13,656 nucleotides of DNA from JALZDI01 sp036259355. GTDB lineage: Bacteria > Actinomycetota > Actinomycetes > Propionibacteriales > Nocardioidaceae. The DNA lies in assembly GCA_036259355.1 (NCBI GenBank), contig DATABY010000069.1, positions 1-13,656 of the forward strand, in the 5' to 3' direction. How positions within the stretch are numbered: position 1 is the stretch's first letter; each line of letters begins with the position of its first letter. This document shows positions 6,952-13,496 of this stretch, one piece after another. The position numbers were made by a program, and so were the translations under genes. A model generated the notes under the pieces. The model searched no databases. It was not told the DNA's origin and saw only the letters and a program-made list of their open reading frames with translations.

Positions 6952-7890
6952 TCACGCCACGGCGCGCTCCTCGACCAGGGCGAGCACCTCGTCGGCGCAC
7001 CCCCAGGACAGCGTCACCCCGGCGCCACCGTGCCCGTAGCAGTGGATGACCCGCCCGCCGTCGGCCTGACGCTGCTCGTCGAGCCGCACCGAGGGCCGCG
7101 CCGGCCGAAGGCCCACGCGGTGCCCGACGACCGTGGCGCGAGCCAGCTCCGGCACCAGCAGCGCCGCGCGCTCGAGGATCCGCTCGGCAGTGGCCGGATC
7201 GGGCCGCCGGTCCCACGAGCCCTCCTCGTCGGTGCCGCCGACCACGACGTCGTGCGCGCGCGGGACGACGTACGTGGGGCCCTCCGGGCTGAGCCACCAC
7301 CGGTCCAGGCCGAACTGCTCGACGTACACCACCTGCCCACGCACCGGGCTCATCGACGAGTCGTCGGCCAGCGAGCGTCCGGCGAGCCCGCAGGCGTTGA
7401 CGACGACGGCAGCGCTGTCACCGTCCGGCAGCGCGTTCAGCGCCATTCGGGTGACCGTGCCGCCCAGGCCCTCCAGCCGTTCGCGCAGCCAGCTGAGGTA
7501 CACCGGCATCTCGACCACCGGCGCGGTGAAGCTCCACCCGTCGCGGTAGCCCTCCGGCAGTGTCGTGACCCGGTCCAGCCGTGGCACCGCGTCGCGCCAC
7601 CACGGGTCGGCGGTCGCCTGTCGCAGCACCTCGGTGCCGGTCACCGCCGACACCCCCGCCTTGGGCGCCGACGCGGCGATCTCGAGGAACTCGTCGTACG
7701 ACGCCTGGGCCCAGCCGGTCACCCGCTCGAACGGGTAGGCGCGGTAGGGGTACCACAGTGCGGCGGCGACCGAGGAGGTCGTCTCCAGCGGCAGGTCCCG
7801 GGCCACCACGTCGACCTGGTGCCCGGCCTCGGACAGTCGTACCGCACAGCTGAGCCCGATGACACCGGCGCCGACCACGATCACACGCAT
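6952..7890 (-). CDS. D-amino-acid oxidase family FAD-dependent oxidoreductase
   Basis: A 312-residue flavoenzyme. The N-terminal dinucleotide-binding motif is VVGAGVIGLSCAVRL (G7-x-G9-x-x-G12), followed by TTSSVAAALWYPYR, typical of the FAD-pyrophosphate region of D-amino-acid oxidases. Later come YVVPRAHDVVVGGT (207-220), VGLRPARPSVRL with Arg262, the residue expected to bind the substrate carboxylate, and the C-terminal FAD signature YGHGGAGVTLSWG (285-297). The reaction is oxidative deamination of D-amino acids to 2-oxo acids, ammonia and hydrogen peroxide. Specificity is not readable, and D-Asp oxidase or a related deaminating oxidase remains possible. The ATG at 7890 begins exactly at the Rossmann strand (MRVIVVGAG); its ribosome-binding site is weak. 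The enzyme is cytosolic, with no export signal. It is divergent from the beta-helix gene across 77 bp. Confidence 0.92.
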   Translation of the reverse strand: MRVIVVGAGVIGLSCAVRLSEAGHQVDVVARDLPLETTSSVAAALWYPYRAYPFERVTGWAQASYDEFLEIAASAPKAGVSAVTGTEVLRQATADPWWRDAVPRLDRVTTLPEGYRDGWSFTAPVVEMPVYLSWLRERLEGLGGTVTRMALNALPDGDSAAVVVNACGLAGRSLADDSSMSPVRGQVVYVEQFGLDRWWLSPEGPTYVVPRAHDVVVGGTDEEGSWDRRPDPATAERILERAALLVPELARATVVGHRVGLRPARPSVRLDEQRQADGGRVIHCYGHGGAGVTLSWGCADEVLALVEERAVA

Positions 7891-7931
7891 GCCGCCAGTC
7901 TGCGGCGAGCCGTACCGCGTAACCAAGTGGG

Positions 7932-7957
7932 CCGTCAGTAGTTGGACCCGCTGACGG
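7932..7957 (+). promoter_or_regulatory. hairpin CCGTCAG-N12-CTGACGG touching the ribosome-binding site
   Basis: CCGTCAG (7932-7938) pairs perfectly with CTGACGG (7951-7957) around a 12-base loop. The last two bases of the right arm are the first two of the GGAGG ribosome-binding site (7956-7960) of the beta-helix protein gene. If transcribed it could limit ribosome access. As DNA, the dyad could instead be an operator. It lies in the 77-bp divergent gap shared with the D-amino-acid oxidase gene. Confidence 0.4.
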
Positions 7958-7967
7958 AGGTTGCAAC

Positions 7968-9866
7968 ATGTTCTCTCTCGCAGTGTCCGCCCGCCGCCCC
8001 GGTGCCGCGCTGACCGTCCTGGTCGCCGTCCTCGGGCTGGTGGCGACCGCCCCCACCGCCTCGGCGCACGAGGAGCGGCCGGCGGAGTTCCCCGACGGCA
8101 GCGGTGCCCGCCCGACGTACCTCGGACTGGACAACCCGCGCCACCGGGTGGTGTGCCGTCCGGACAGCGCACGACGCATCGACGCGATGGCCGACTCGGC
8201 GCTCAAGCGCCGCAACCTGGCGCTGCTGCAGGAGTGCGGCTTCGGCTCCATCCAGGACGCGGTCGACTCGATCTCGCGACGCCGGACGTCGGTCTACGTG
8301 CTGCCCGGCCTCTACACCGAGCGCAAGTACGCCGAGTACGAGCCGACCGGGTACTGCGCCAACCTCGCGTCGGCCTCCGACGACCCGCTGGCGCGGTCGG
8401 AGTACATCGGCTCGCTGACCGAGGGGCCGCAGGCCGACGACGCGGCCGACGGTGGCGCGGCACCGATCGCGATCTCCTACTCCGACCAGGTGCGCTGCCC
8501 CCACAACCTCAACCTGATCACCGTCTTCGGCGACCGCAGCCTGTTCGACGACAGCATGCGGTGCGACAGCCGATGGTGCGGCACGCAGATCGTGGGCACC
8601 GGCCGGCGCCCGTCCGACGTGCTGATCGACAACCGCTTCAGCAAGCTCAACGCGATCCGCGCCGACCGGGCCGGAGGCGTGGTGCTGCGCAACTTCACGG
8701 TGCAGCGGGCGGAGTTCAACTCGGTCTACGTGATGGAGACCGACGGGTTCCTGATCGACCGCGTGGTGGCGCGGGCCAACGACGAGTACGGCATCCTCGC
8801 GTTCGCCAGCGACCACGGGTTGATCCAGCGCGTCAACGCCTACTACAACGGCGACTCCGGCATCTACCCCGGTTCCGCCTCGGACATCAACGGGGACAGC
8901 ACCCGGTTCAGGCCGACGCGCTACGCCATCGAGATCCGCAACAGCCGCAGCCACCACAACGCGCTCGGCTACTCCGGTACGGCCGGCAACTCGGTGTGGG
9001 CCCACCACAACGACTTCTTCCTCAACGCCACCGGCATCGCGACCGACTCGCTGTTCCCCAACCACCCCGGGCTGCCGCAGGACCACGCGCGGTGGAGCCG
9101 CAACCGCATCCACTCAAACAACGTCAACTACTACAAGATGTTCGTCGCCTCCGGCGTGTGCGCGCAGCCGATGGAGGAACGCGGCTACCTCACCGGCACG
9201 GTGTGCCCGGTGATCCCCACCCCGGTCGGCACCGGGGTCGTCATCGCGGGCGGGAACTACAACTCCACCGACCGCAACTGGATCTACAACAACTGGCGCT
9301 ACGGCACCATGCAGTTCTGGGTGCCGGCACCGCTGCGGGACGAGTACGACCCCAGCAAGCTCTACGACACCTCCAACCACAACCACACAACGCACAACCA
9401 CATGGGCATCACGCCGGCCGGAAAGAAGCGGCCCAACGGGATGGACTTCTGGTGGGACGACCAGGGTGTGGGCAACTGCTGGGAGCAGAACACCTCCTCG
9501 TACGGCGAGCCGACCCACAACTTCATCGCCGACCCAGCCGCGTGCGCCGACGGCGGCTCACAGTTCGTGCCCGGCGCACCGGTGAAGGACGCCGGCTTCC
9601 TCAGCTGCAGCCAGTACAACCGCGAGGACGAGTTCTGGCGCGACCCGCCGGCATGTGAGTGGTTCGAGGACCCGCAGCGCCCCGGCGCCGAGCCCGCCAC
9701 GGCGATCGGCCAGCAGGCGGCTCTCGCCTCCGCGTTCGGAGCGCGCGACGGCGACGGCTCGGCCGCGGCCGCCGCACTGGCCGGGATGCTGCTCCTCACC
9801 GGCCTGGCCACCGCCGGGCGCCGGCGTACCGTGCGCGCGCGGTCCGCTCAGCGGGACCGCCGGTGA
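7968..9866 (+). CDS. exported right-handed parallel beta-helix protein with C-terminal membrane anchor
   Basis: A 632-residue precursor. Residues 1-33 are a Sec signal peptide (hydrophobic core ALTVLVAVLGLVA, cleavage ASA|HEE). Residues about 218-390 show the short repeated strand pattern of a parallel beta-helix (VVLRNFTVQRAE, DGFLIDRVVARANDEYGILA, HGLIQRVNAYYNGDSGIY, AIEIRNSRSHHNALG), as in NosD-like and pectate-lyase-like folds. The remainder is rich in Asn, Tyr and Trp and contains twelve cysteines, suiting a disulfide-bonded extracellular protein. A His cluster NHNHTTHNH lies at 470-478. A membrane segment at about 598-615 is followed by RRRTVRARSAQRDRR, so the C-terminus is probably an anchor with a cytosolic basic tail; no LPXTG-type motif is seen. 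No catalytic set can be assigned. The ATG at 7968 has GGAGG seven bases upstream. It overlaps the next gene as GTGA. Confidence 0.85.
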   Translation: MFSLAVSARRPGAALTVLVAVLGLVATAPTASAHEERPAEFPDGSGARPTYLGLDNPRHRVVCRPDSARRIDAMADSALKRRNLALLQECGFGSIQDAVDSISRRRTSVYVLPGLYTERKYAEYEPTGYCANLASASDDPLARSEYIGSLTEGPQADDAADGGAAPIAISYSDQVRCPHNLNLITVFGDRSLFDDSMRCDSRWCGTQIVGTGRRPSDVLIDNRFSKLNAIRADRAGGVVLRNFTVQRAEFNSVYVMETDGFLIDRVVARANDEYGILAFASDHGLIQRVNAYYNGDSGIYPGSASDINGDSTRFRPTRYAIEIRNSRSHHNALGYSGTAGNSVWAHHNDFFLNATGIATDSLFPNHPGLPQDHARWSRNRIHSNNVNYYKMFVASGVCAQPMEERGYLTGTVCPVIPTPVGTGVVIAGGNYNSTDRNWIYNNWRYGTMQFWVPAPLRDEYDPSKLYDTSNHNHTTHNHMGITPAGKKRPNGMDFWWDDQGVGNCWEQNTSSYGEPTHNFIADPAACADGGSQFVPGAPVKDAGFLSCSQYNREDEFWRDPPACEWFEDPQRPGAEPATAIGQQAALASAFGARDGDGSAAAAALAGMLLLTGLATAGRRRTVRARSAQRDRR

Positions 9867-10420
9867 GACGACGCCTGCTCGTCGGCACCGCAGCCACCGC
9901 GGCGGTGCTGTCCGGGGGTGGCCTGGCCGCGGGTGCCTCGGGCCCGACGCTCGCCGCGCACGGACCCGTGCACCTGGACGGCACGTCGGCCACCGCGCGC
10001 TTCGAGATCGGCGACCGGACGATCCGGCAGTTCCGCTACGCCGACCGGCGCGAGCTCGGCTACACGTTCACGCTGCACAACGGGGGTCCGCTGCCGGTCA
10101 CCGTCGTGGACGCGGCGGACGCCGGGCCGGAGGCGACCCTGCTGGCAGTCGACCGGCTGGAGCGCGACGGCACTGCGGCGACCCGGTTCGAGGTCCCGGC
10201 CGGTGAGGGCGTCGAGGTTCGGCTCGTGCTGGACATGAGCCACTGCGAGCGGGTCTCGTCGCGCGCCGGGAGCTTCCTGTCTCAGGTGGCCGTGCGCACC
10301 GAGGTCGGCGGCGTGCTGGACCGCAGCAGCGTGGTGGCGCTGCCCGAGGAGCTGCACACCGGCTCGCCTCGCGAGGCGCTGTGCCCGCGGGCGACCTCCA
10401 CGTCCCGCTCCCCCGGCTGA
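9863..10420 (+). CDS. exported protein of unknown function, coupled to the beta-helix gene
   Basis: A 185-residue protein that starts at a GTG (9863) overlapping the TGA of the beta-helix gene by four bases. Its N-terminus MRRRLLVGTAATAAVLSGGGLAAGA is an export signal, with cleavage near Ala25 (AGA|SG) or Ala32 (LAA|HG); the Arg cluster before the hydrophobic core leaves Tat export open. The mature part reads as an all-beta, immunoglobulin-like domain (ELGYTFTLHNGGPLPVTVVDA, TRFEVPAGEGVEVRLVLDM, FLSQVAVRTEV). It has two cysteines, in DMSHCERV and EALCPRAT, that could form a disulfide. I do not recognise a named family. The overlap with the upstream gene and shared export make it a likely partner of the beta-helix protein at the cell surface. 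It converges on the histidine-phosphatase-like gene with a 13-bp gap and no terminator that I can see. Confidence 0.82.
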   Translation: MRRRLLVGTAATAAVLSGGGLAAGASGPTLAAHGPVHLDGTSATARFEIGDRTIRQFRYADRRELGYTFTLHNGGPLPVTVVDAADAGPEATLLAVDRLERDGTAATRFEVPAGEGVEVRLVLDMSHCERVSSRAGSFLSQVAVRTEVGGVLDRSSVVALPEELHTGSPREALCPRATSTSRSPG

Positions 10421-10433
10421 CGTTCGGGCTCGT

Positions 10434-10916
10434 TCACGGCGCCTCGTCGAGGCGGCGGCCGTTCCAGGCGGTCAGCAGCCAACCGTCGGCGTCGACGCGC
10501 ATCTCCGCAGCCTCGCCGGGGCTCAGCGACCGGCCCTGCCCGTACAGCGGCGGGACGTTGCCGGCCAGCGTCGGCAGCGCACGCTGCAGCAGCGGTGCCG
10601 TTGCGACGACCGCGACGGTCTCCCCGCGGTACTCGTCGGCGATCTCGGCCAGGAGTGCGCAGACCCGCGCGACCGCGTCGGCGTCCTGCTCCTCCTCGCG
10701 CCGCTCGTGCAGCCGAGGCTCCGGGTGCACGGCCAGCCCGAGGCCGTCGGCCAGGGCGTCACCGGTCCGCGTTGCCTCCGGGGCGTCCCCGGCGTACAGG
10801 GCAGCGCACCGGCGCTCACGCAGCGACTCGACCAGGGCGCCGACGTCCGGCTCACCGTCCGGGTCGCGGTCCGCGACGACGAAGAGCAGGGTGGCGGCGC
10901 ACTGCAGGTCGCTCAT
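10434..10916 (-). CDS. histidine-phosphatase-fold protein lacking catalytic residues, coupled to the mutase gene
   Basis: A 160-residue protein with the layout of a phosphoglycerate-mutase-like (histidine phosphatase) domain. The first strand LLFVVADR (10-17) occupies the place of the usual LxxVRHG. AALYAGDAPEATRTGDALADGLGL (38-61) matches the 'YSSPLxRAxxTAexLaxxLgl' segment. RLHE (68-71) fits the conserved Glu region, and ETVAVVATAPLLQRAL (99-114) replaces the 'ETVLVVSHGGVIRAL' strand. The catalytic RHG, the Arg of the SSPLxRA segment and the second His are all substituted, so it is predicted to be a non-catalytic relative, perhaps a binding or regulatory protein. The ATG at 10916 overlaps the mutase stop as ATGA. 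An in-frame ATG at 10976 lies inside the mutase gene and adds 20 residues that do not look like part of the fold. Confidence 0.75.
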   Translation of the reverse strand: MSDLQCAATLLFVVADRDPDGEPDVGALVESLRERRCAALYAGDAPEATRTGDALADGLGLAVHPEPRLHERREEEQDADAVARVCALLAEIADEYRGETVAVVATAPLLQRALPTLAGNVPPLYGQGRSLSPGEAAEMRVDADGWLLTAWNGRRLDEAP

Positions 10917-12904
10917 CGCGCCGGCGACAGCTCTGTGAGGCCGTGCGCACGCCGGATCTCGTTGAGGATTCTCCACATGATCTCGGTGAGCCCGAAGTCC
11001 TTCGGCGTGAACACCGAGGCGACTCCCTGGTCACGCAGCCTGGCAGCATCGGCGGACGGGATGATGCCGCCCACCACGACCGGCACGTCGCCGAGGTCCT
11101 CCGAGCGCAGGCCGCGCAGCACCTCGGGCACCAGCTCCATGTGCGAGCCGGACAGGATCGAGATGCCGACACAGTGCACGTCCTCCGCGACGGCGGCCGC
11201 GACGATCTGGTGCGGGGTCAGCCGGATGCCCTGGTACACCACCTCGAAGCCGGCGTCCCGGGCCCGTACCGCGACCTGCTCCGCGCCGTTGGAGTGCCCG
11301 TCCAGGCCGGGCTTGCCGACCAGGAGCCGCAGCCGGCTCCCCAGCTCCTCGCCGGTGCTGCGGACGGCCTCGCGCACGGCCGCCAACTCCGCACCGGCCT
11401 CGGCGATGCCGACCGCGCCGGACACCCCGGTCGGAGCGCGGAACTCGCCGAACACCTCGCGTAGCGCCCCGGCCCACTCGCCCGTGGTGACCCCGGCCCG
11501 GGCCGCCTCACGCGTCGCCTCCATCAGGTTGGCACCGGACTTCGCGTCGTCGCGCAGCCGCTCCAGGGCCGCGTCGACCGCCTCCACGTCGCGGGAGGCG
11601 CGCCAGTCCTGGACCGTCGCGACCGCGGACGCCTCCGCCTCCGGGTCGGCGGCCTGGATCGCGGCGTCCAGGTCCGCGGTCAGCGGTGACGGCTCCGTCT
11701 CGAGGTAGCAGTTGACTCCCACCACCTTGTCCTCACCCGACTCGATCCGTGCCCTGCGCGCCGCGTGCGAGGCCACCAGGGCCTGCTTCATGTAGCCGGA
11801 CTCGACGGCGGCGACCGCCCCGCCCATGGCCTGCACCCGGTCCATCTCCTCGCGGGCGCCCTCGACGAGATCCGCGACCTTCTCCTCGACCACCCGCGAG
11901 CCCGCGAAGATGTCGTCGTACTCCAGCAGGTCGGACTCGAACGCCAGCACCTGCTGCAGGCGCAGCGACCACTGCTGGTCCCACGGCCGGGGCAGCCCGA
12001 GCGCCTCGTTCCACGCGGGCAGCTGGACGGCCCGGGCACGCGCGTCCTTGGACAGGGTCACCCCGAGCATCTCGAGCACGATGCGCTGCACGTTGTTCTC
12101 CGGCTGCGCCTCGGTGAGGCCGAGGGAGTTCACCTGCACGCCGTACCGGAAGCGCCGCATCTTCTCGTCGGTCACGCCGTACCGCTGACGCGTGATCTCG
12201 TCCCACAGCTGCACGAACGCGCGCATCTTGCACAGCTCCTCGACGAAGCGCACGCCGGCGTTCACGAAGAAGGAGATCCTGCCGACCACCTTGGCGAAGT
12301 CGTCCGGCTCCACCTGCCCGGAGTCACGGACCGCGTCGAGCACGGCCATGGCCGTGCACAACGCGAACGCCAGCTCCTGCTTCGGTGTGGCCCCGGCCTC
12401 CTGCAGGTGGTAGCTGCAGATGTTGATGGGGTTCCACTTCGGGATGTGGTTGACCGTGTACGTGATCAGGTCACTGGTCAGGCGCAGCGAGTGCTCCGGG
12501 GGGAACACGTAGGTCCCGCGGGAGAGGTACTCCTTGATGATGTCGTTCTGGGTCGTGCCCGCGAGCTCGTCGAGCGAGGCCCCCTGTTCCTCGGCCACCA
12601 CCTGGTAGAGCGCGAGCAGCCACATCGCGGTGGCGTTGATGGTCATCGAGGTGTTCATCTGCGCCAGCGGGATGTCGGCGAACAGCCGGCGCATCTCGCC
12701 GATGTGCGGGATCGGCACCCCGACCTTGCCGACCTCGCCGCGCGCAAGCTCGGAGTCGGGGTCGTAGCCGGTCTGCGTCGGCAGGTCGAACGCCACCGAG
12801 AGCCCCGTCTGGCCCTTGGCCAGGTTGCGCCGGTACAGCGCATTGGACTCCGAGGCCGAGCTGTGGCCGGCGTACGTCCGCATCACCCATGGCTTGTCGC
12901 GCAT
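10913..12904 (-). CDS. meaA: MeaA-type coenzyme B12-dependent acyl-CoA mutase (ethylmalonyl-CoA mutase-like)
   Basis: A 663-residue single-chain mutase. Residues 1 to about 510 are the TIM-barrel acyl-CoA mutase domain, with RTYAGHSSASESNALYRRNL, GLSVAFDLPTQTGYDPDS, AQMNTSMTINATA, GTTQNDIIKEYLSRGTYVFPP and RFRYGVQVNSLGLTEAQPEN. About 520-650 is the cobalamin-binding domain with the base-off signature Asp535-x-His537-x-x-Gly540 in KPGLDGHSNG. Length and the RTYAGH/NLAKGQ start fit MeaA/Ecm proteins better than classic methylmalonyl-CoA mutase large subunits (about 730 residues, with a separate small subunit). The likely reaction is (2R)-ethylmalonyl-CoA to (2S)-methylsuccinyl-CoA in the ethylmalonyl-CoA pathway; crotonyl-CoA carboxylase/reductase, its partner, is not in the window, so a related mutase is possible. 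The ATG at 12904 has no ribosome-binding site but a -10-like box six bases away. Confidence 0.92.
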   Translation of the reverse strand: MRDKPWVMRTYAGHSSASESNALYRRNLAKGQTGLSVAFDLPTQTGYDPDSELARGEVGKVGVPIPHIGEMRRLFADIPLAQMNTSMTINATAMWLLALYQVVAEEQGASLDELAGTTQNDIIKEYLSRGTYVFPPEHSLRLTSDLITYTVNHIPKWNPINICSYHLQEAGATPKQELAFALCTAMAVLDAVRDSGQVEPDDFAKVVGRISFFVNAGVRFVEELCKMRAFVQLWDEITRQRYGVTDEKMRRFRYGVQVNSLGLTEAQPENNVQRIVLEMLGVTLSKDARARAVQLPAWNEALGLPRPWDQQWSLRLQQVLAFESDLLEYDDIFAGSRVVEEKVADLVEGAREEMDRVQAMGGAVAAVESGYMKQALVASHAARRARIESGEDKVVGVNCYLETEPSPLTADLDAAIQAADPEAEASAVATVQDWRASRDVEAVDAALERLRDDAKSGANLMEATREAARAGVTTGEWAGALREVFGEFRAPTGVSGAVGIAEAGAELAAVREAVRSTGEELGSRLRLLVGKPGLDGHSNGAEQVAVRARDAGFEVVYQGIRLTPHQIVAAAVAEDVHCVGISILSGSHMELVPEVLRGLRSEDLGDVPVVVGGIIPSADAARLRDQGVASVFTPKDFGLTEIMWRILNEIRRAHGLTELSPAR

Positions 12905-12910
12905 GGCAGG

Positions 12911-12916
12911 AGCGTA
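12911..12916 (-). promoter_or_regulatory. candidate -10 box for leaderless mutase transcription
   Basis: On the minus strand this reads TACGCT (TANNNT), six bases before the mutase ATG, with no purine-rich ribosome-binding site in the interval. GGTTACC about 17 bases further upstream could act as a weak -35. The box lies in the 59-bp gap after the STAS gene, so the mutase need not be co-transcribed with it. Confidence 0.4.
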
Positions 12917-12963
12917 CGGCGGAATGGCGCGCCGGTAACCCGGTCGTGAGCCTTTTCACGCCC

Positions 12964-13278
12964 TCAGGCGGGGATGCGGCGCAGCACCCGTTCCACGTGC
13001 ATCACCCGGGCGAGCCCGGTCACCGCGAGCACGCGGCGTACGTGGTCGGCGCAGCCGCGCAGGATGAGCTGGCGCCCCGTGCGCTCGAGGCGCCGGTGTG
13101 CGGCCGCGAGCATCCCCAGCCCGGTGGCGTCGATGACGTCGACCTGTGACATCTCGACGACGATGTCGTCGCCCGTGGTGTCGACCAGCCGGTTGAGCGC
13201 GGCGCGAACCTCGCCCACGCTGCTGGCGTCGAGACGACCGTTCAGCGTGAGCGTCTCGACCCCCCTGGCACCGTGCAT
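12964..13278 (-). CDS. STAS-domain anti-sigma factor antagonist (SpoIIAA-like)
   Basis: A 104-residue single STAS domain. Visible are the first strands VETLTLNGRLDASSVGEVRAAL, the central strand and helix DIVVEMSQVDVIDATGLGMLAAAHRRL (38-64), and LILRGCADHVRRVLAVTGL. In SpoIIAA-type antagonists the motif is usually D-S/T-S/T-G-L-G, with the second Ser/Thr phosphorylated by an anti-sigma kinase. Here it is Asp50-Ala51-Thr52-Gly53, leaving Thr52 as the probable phosphoacceptor. In partner-switching systems the dephosphorylated antagonist binds the kinase and frees a sigma factor; no kinase, phosphatase or sigma gene is visible nearby. The ATG at 13278 has GGGGAG five bases upstream. It is transcribed in the same direction as the mutase and divergent from pduO. 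A weak CGTGA/TCACG hairpin (12945-12960) lies just past its stop. Confidence 0.88.
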   Translation of the reverse strand: MHGARGVETLTLNGRLDASSVGEVRAALNRLVDTTGDDIVVEMSQVDVIDATGLGMLAAAHRRLERTGRQLILRGCADHVRRVLAVTGLARVMHVERVLRRIPA

Positions 13279-13294
13279 TCCCTCTCCCCGTCCC

Positions 13295-13404
13295 GTGTGG
13301 GGGCGGCCCCGATCCGCCCCTCACTGATACAGACGGCGCGAGGGCCGCTGTGGTTCCCTCGCGCCGGAGCCGGCGTGGGGAAGCCGGCCCGCGATGAACG
13401 CGGG
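13295..13404. other. run of four predicted hairpins in the STAS-pduO divergent gap
   Basis: Four stems lie one after another in non-coding DNA. GGGGCGG/CCGCCCC (13300-13320, loop 7) is extended by a G-T wobble, a one-base bulge and GTG/CAC. GGCGCGAGGG/CCCTCGCGCC (13335-13344 with 13356-13365) has ten perfect pairs and an 11-base loop. GCCGGC/GCCGGC (13369-13374 with 13383-13388) has a loop of 8. CCCGCG/CGCGGG (13388-13393 with 13399-13404) has a loop of 5 and shares one base with the third. They could form in RNA from either strand, such as a long STAS leader, a pduO leader or a separate small RNA. In DNA this GC-rich some stems arise by chance; their clustering between two promoters is what stands out. 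No T-run follows, so a simple intrinsic terminator is unlikely. Confidence 0.4.
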
Positions 13405-13453
13405 AACACGGTACGCACCCCCGGCGGCTCGCGTCTCGACGTTCGCCCGATCC

Positions 13454-13475
13454 GGCGTGTCGCAGGCCACACGTC
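13454..13475. promoter_or_regulatory. imperfect dyad GGCGTGT-N8-ACACGTCC upstream of pduO
   Basis: CGTGT (13456-13460) and ACACG (13469-13473) are inverted copies, extended outward by a G-T and a G-C pair. The dyad covers the expected -35 position of the presumed pduO promoter (-10 at 13485-13490), a common place for a repressor site. No cognate regulator can be named. Confidence 0.25.
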
Positions 13476-13484
13476 CGGGGCGCC

Positions 13485-13490
13485 TAGGGT
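13485..13490 (+). promoter_or_regulatory. candidate -10 box for leaderless pduO transcription
   Basis: TAGGGT fits TANNNT and ends six bases (GGGCCC) before the ATG at 13497. There is no room for a ribosome-binding site if transcription begins at the usual distance, so the mRNA is predicted to start at the ATG. No clear -35 is seen. Confidence 0.45.
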
Positions 13491-13496
13491 GGGCCC

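Noticed and set aside
5807..7039. 410-codon plus-strand frame opposite the DUF2238 and DUF5701 genes
   Set aside because: It spans the antisense of two recognisable genes and the gap upstream of them, and it has no recognisable protein features.
7935..9113. 392-codon minus-strand frame opposite the beta-helix gene
   Set aside because: Val/Gly/Arg/Asp-rich antisense shadow with no motif and no ribosome-binding site that I can see.
7961..9658. 565-codon plus-strand frame overlapping the beta-helix gene
   Set aside because: The product is Arg/Pro/Gln-rich without domain features, while the other frame has a signal peptide, a good ribosome-binding site, beta-helix repeats and a membrane anchor.
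11765..12949. 394-codon plus-strand frame opposite the mutase gene
   Set aside because: The mutase frame is strongly conserved in sequence. The opposite frame gives a His/Leu/Arg/Val-rich product typical of an antisense shadow.
12945..12960. CGTGA/TCACG hairpin just past the STAS stop as a terminator
   Set aside because: Only five pairs plus a wobble and no T-run on the minus strand; too weak to annotate as a terminator.
5064..12963. Repeated TTTTCACGCC followed by TC (5064-5073 region and 12953-12962)
   Set aside because: The second copy runs up to the STAS stop codon and the contexts differ. Two copies of about ten bases are not enough to claim a motif.
13279..13496. Cobalamin riboswitch upstream of the adenosyltransferase gene
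   Set aside because: No convincing B12-box sequence or the expected core order could be found, and the predicted start is leaderless. The hairpins there are reported as an unassigned structure instead.
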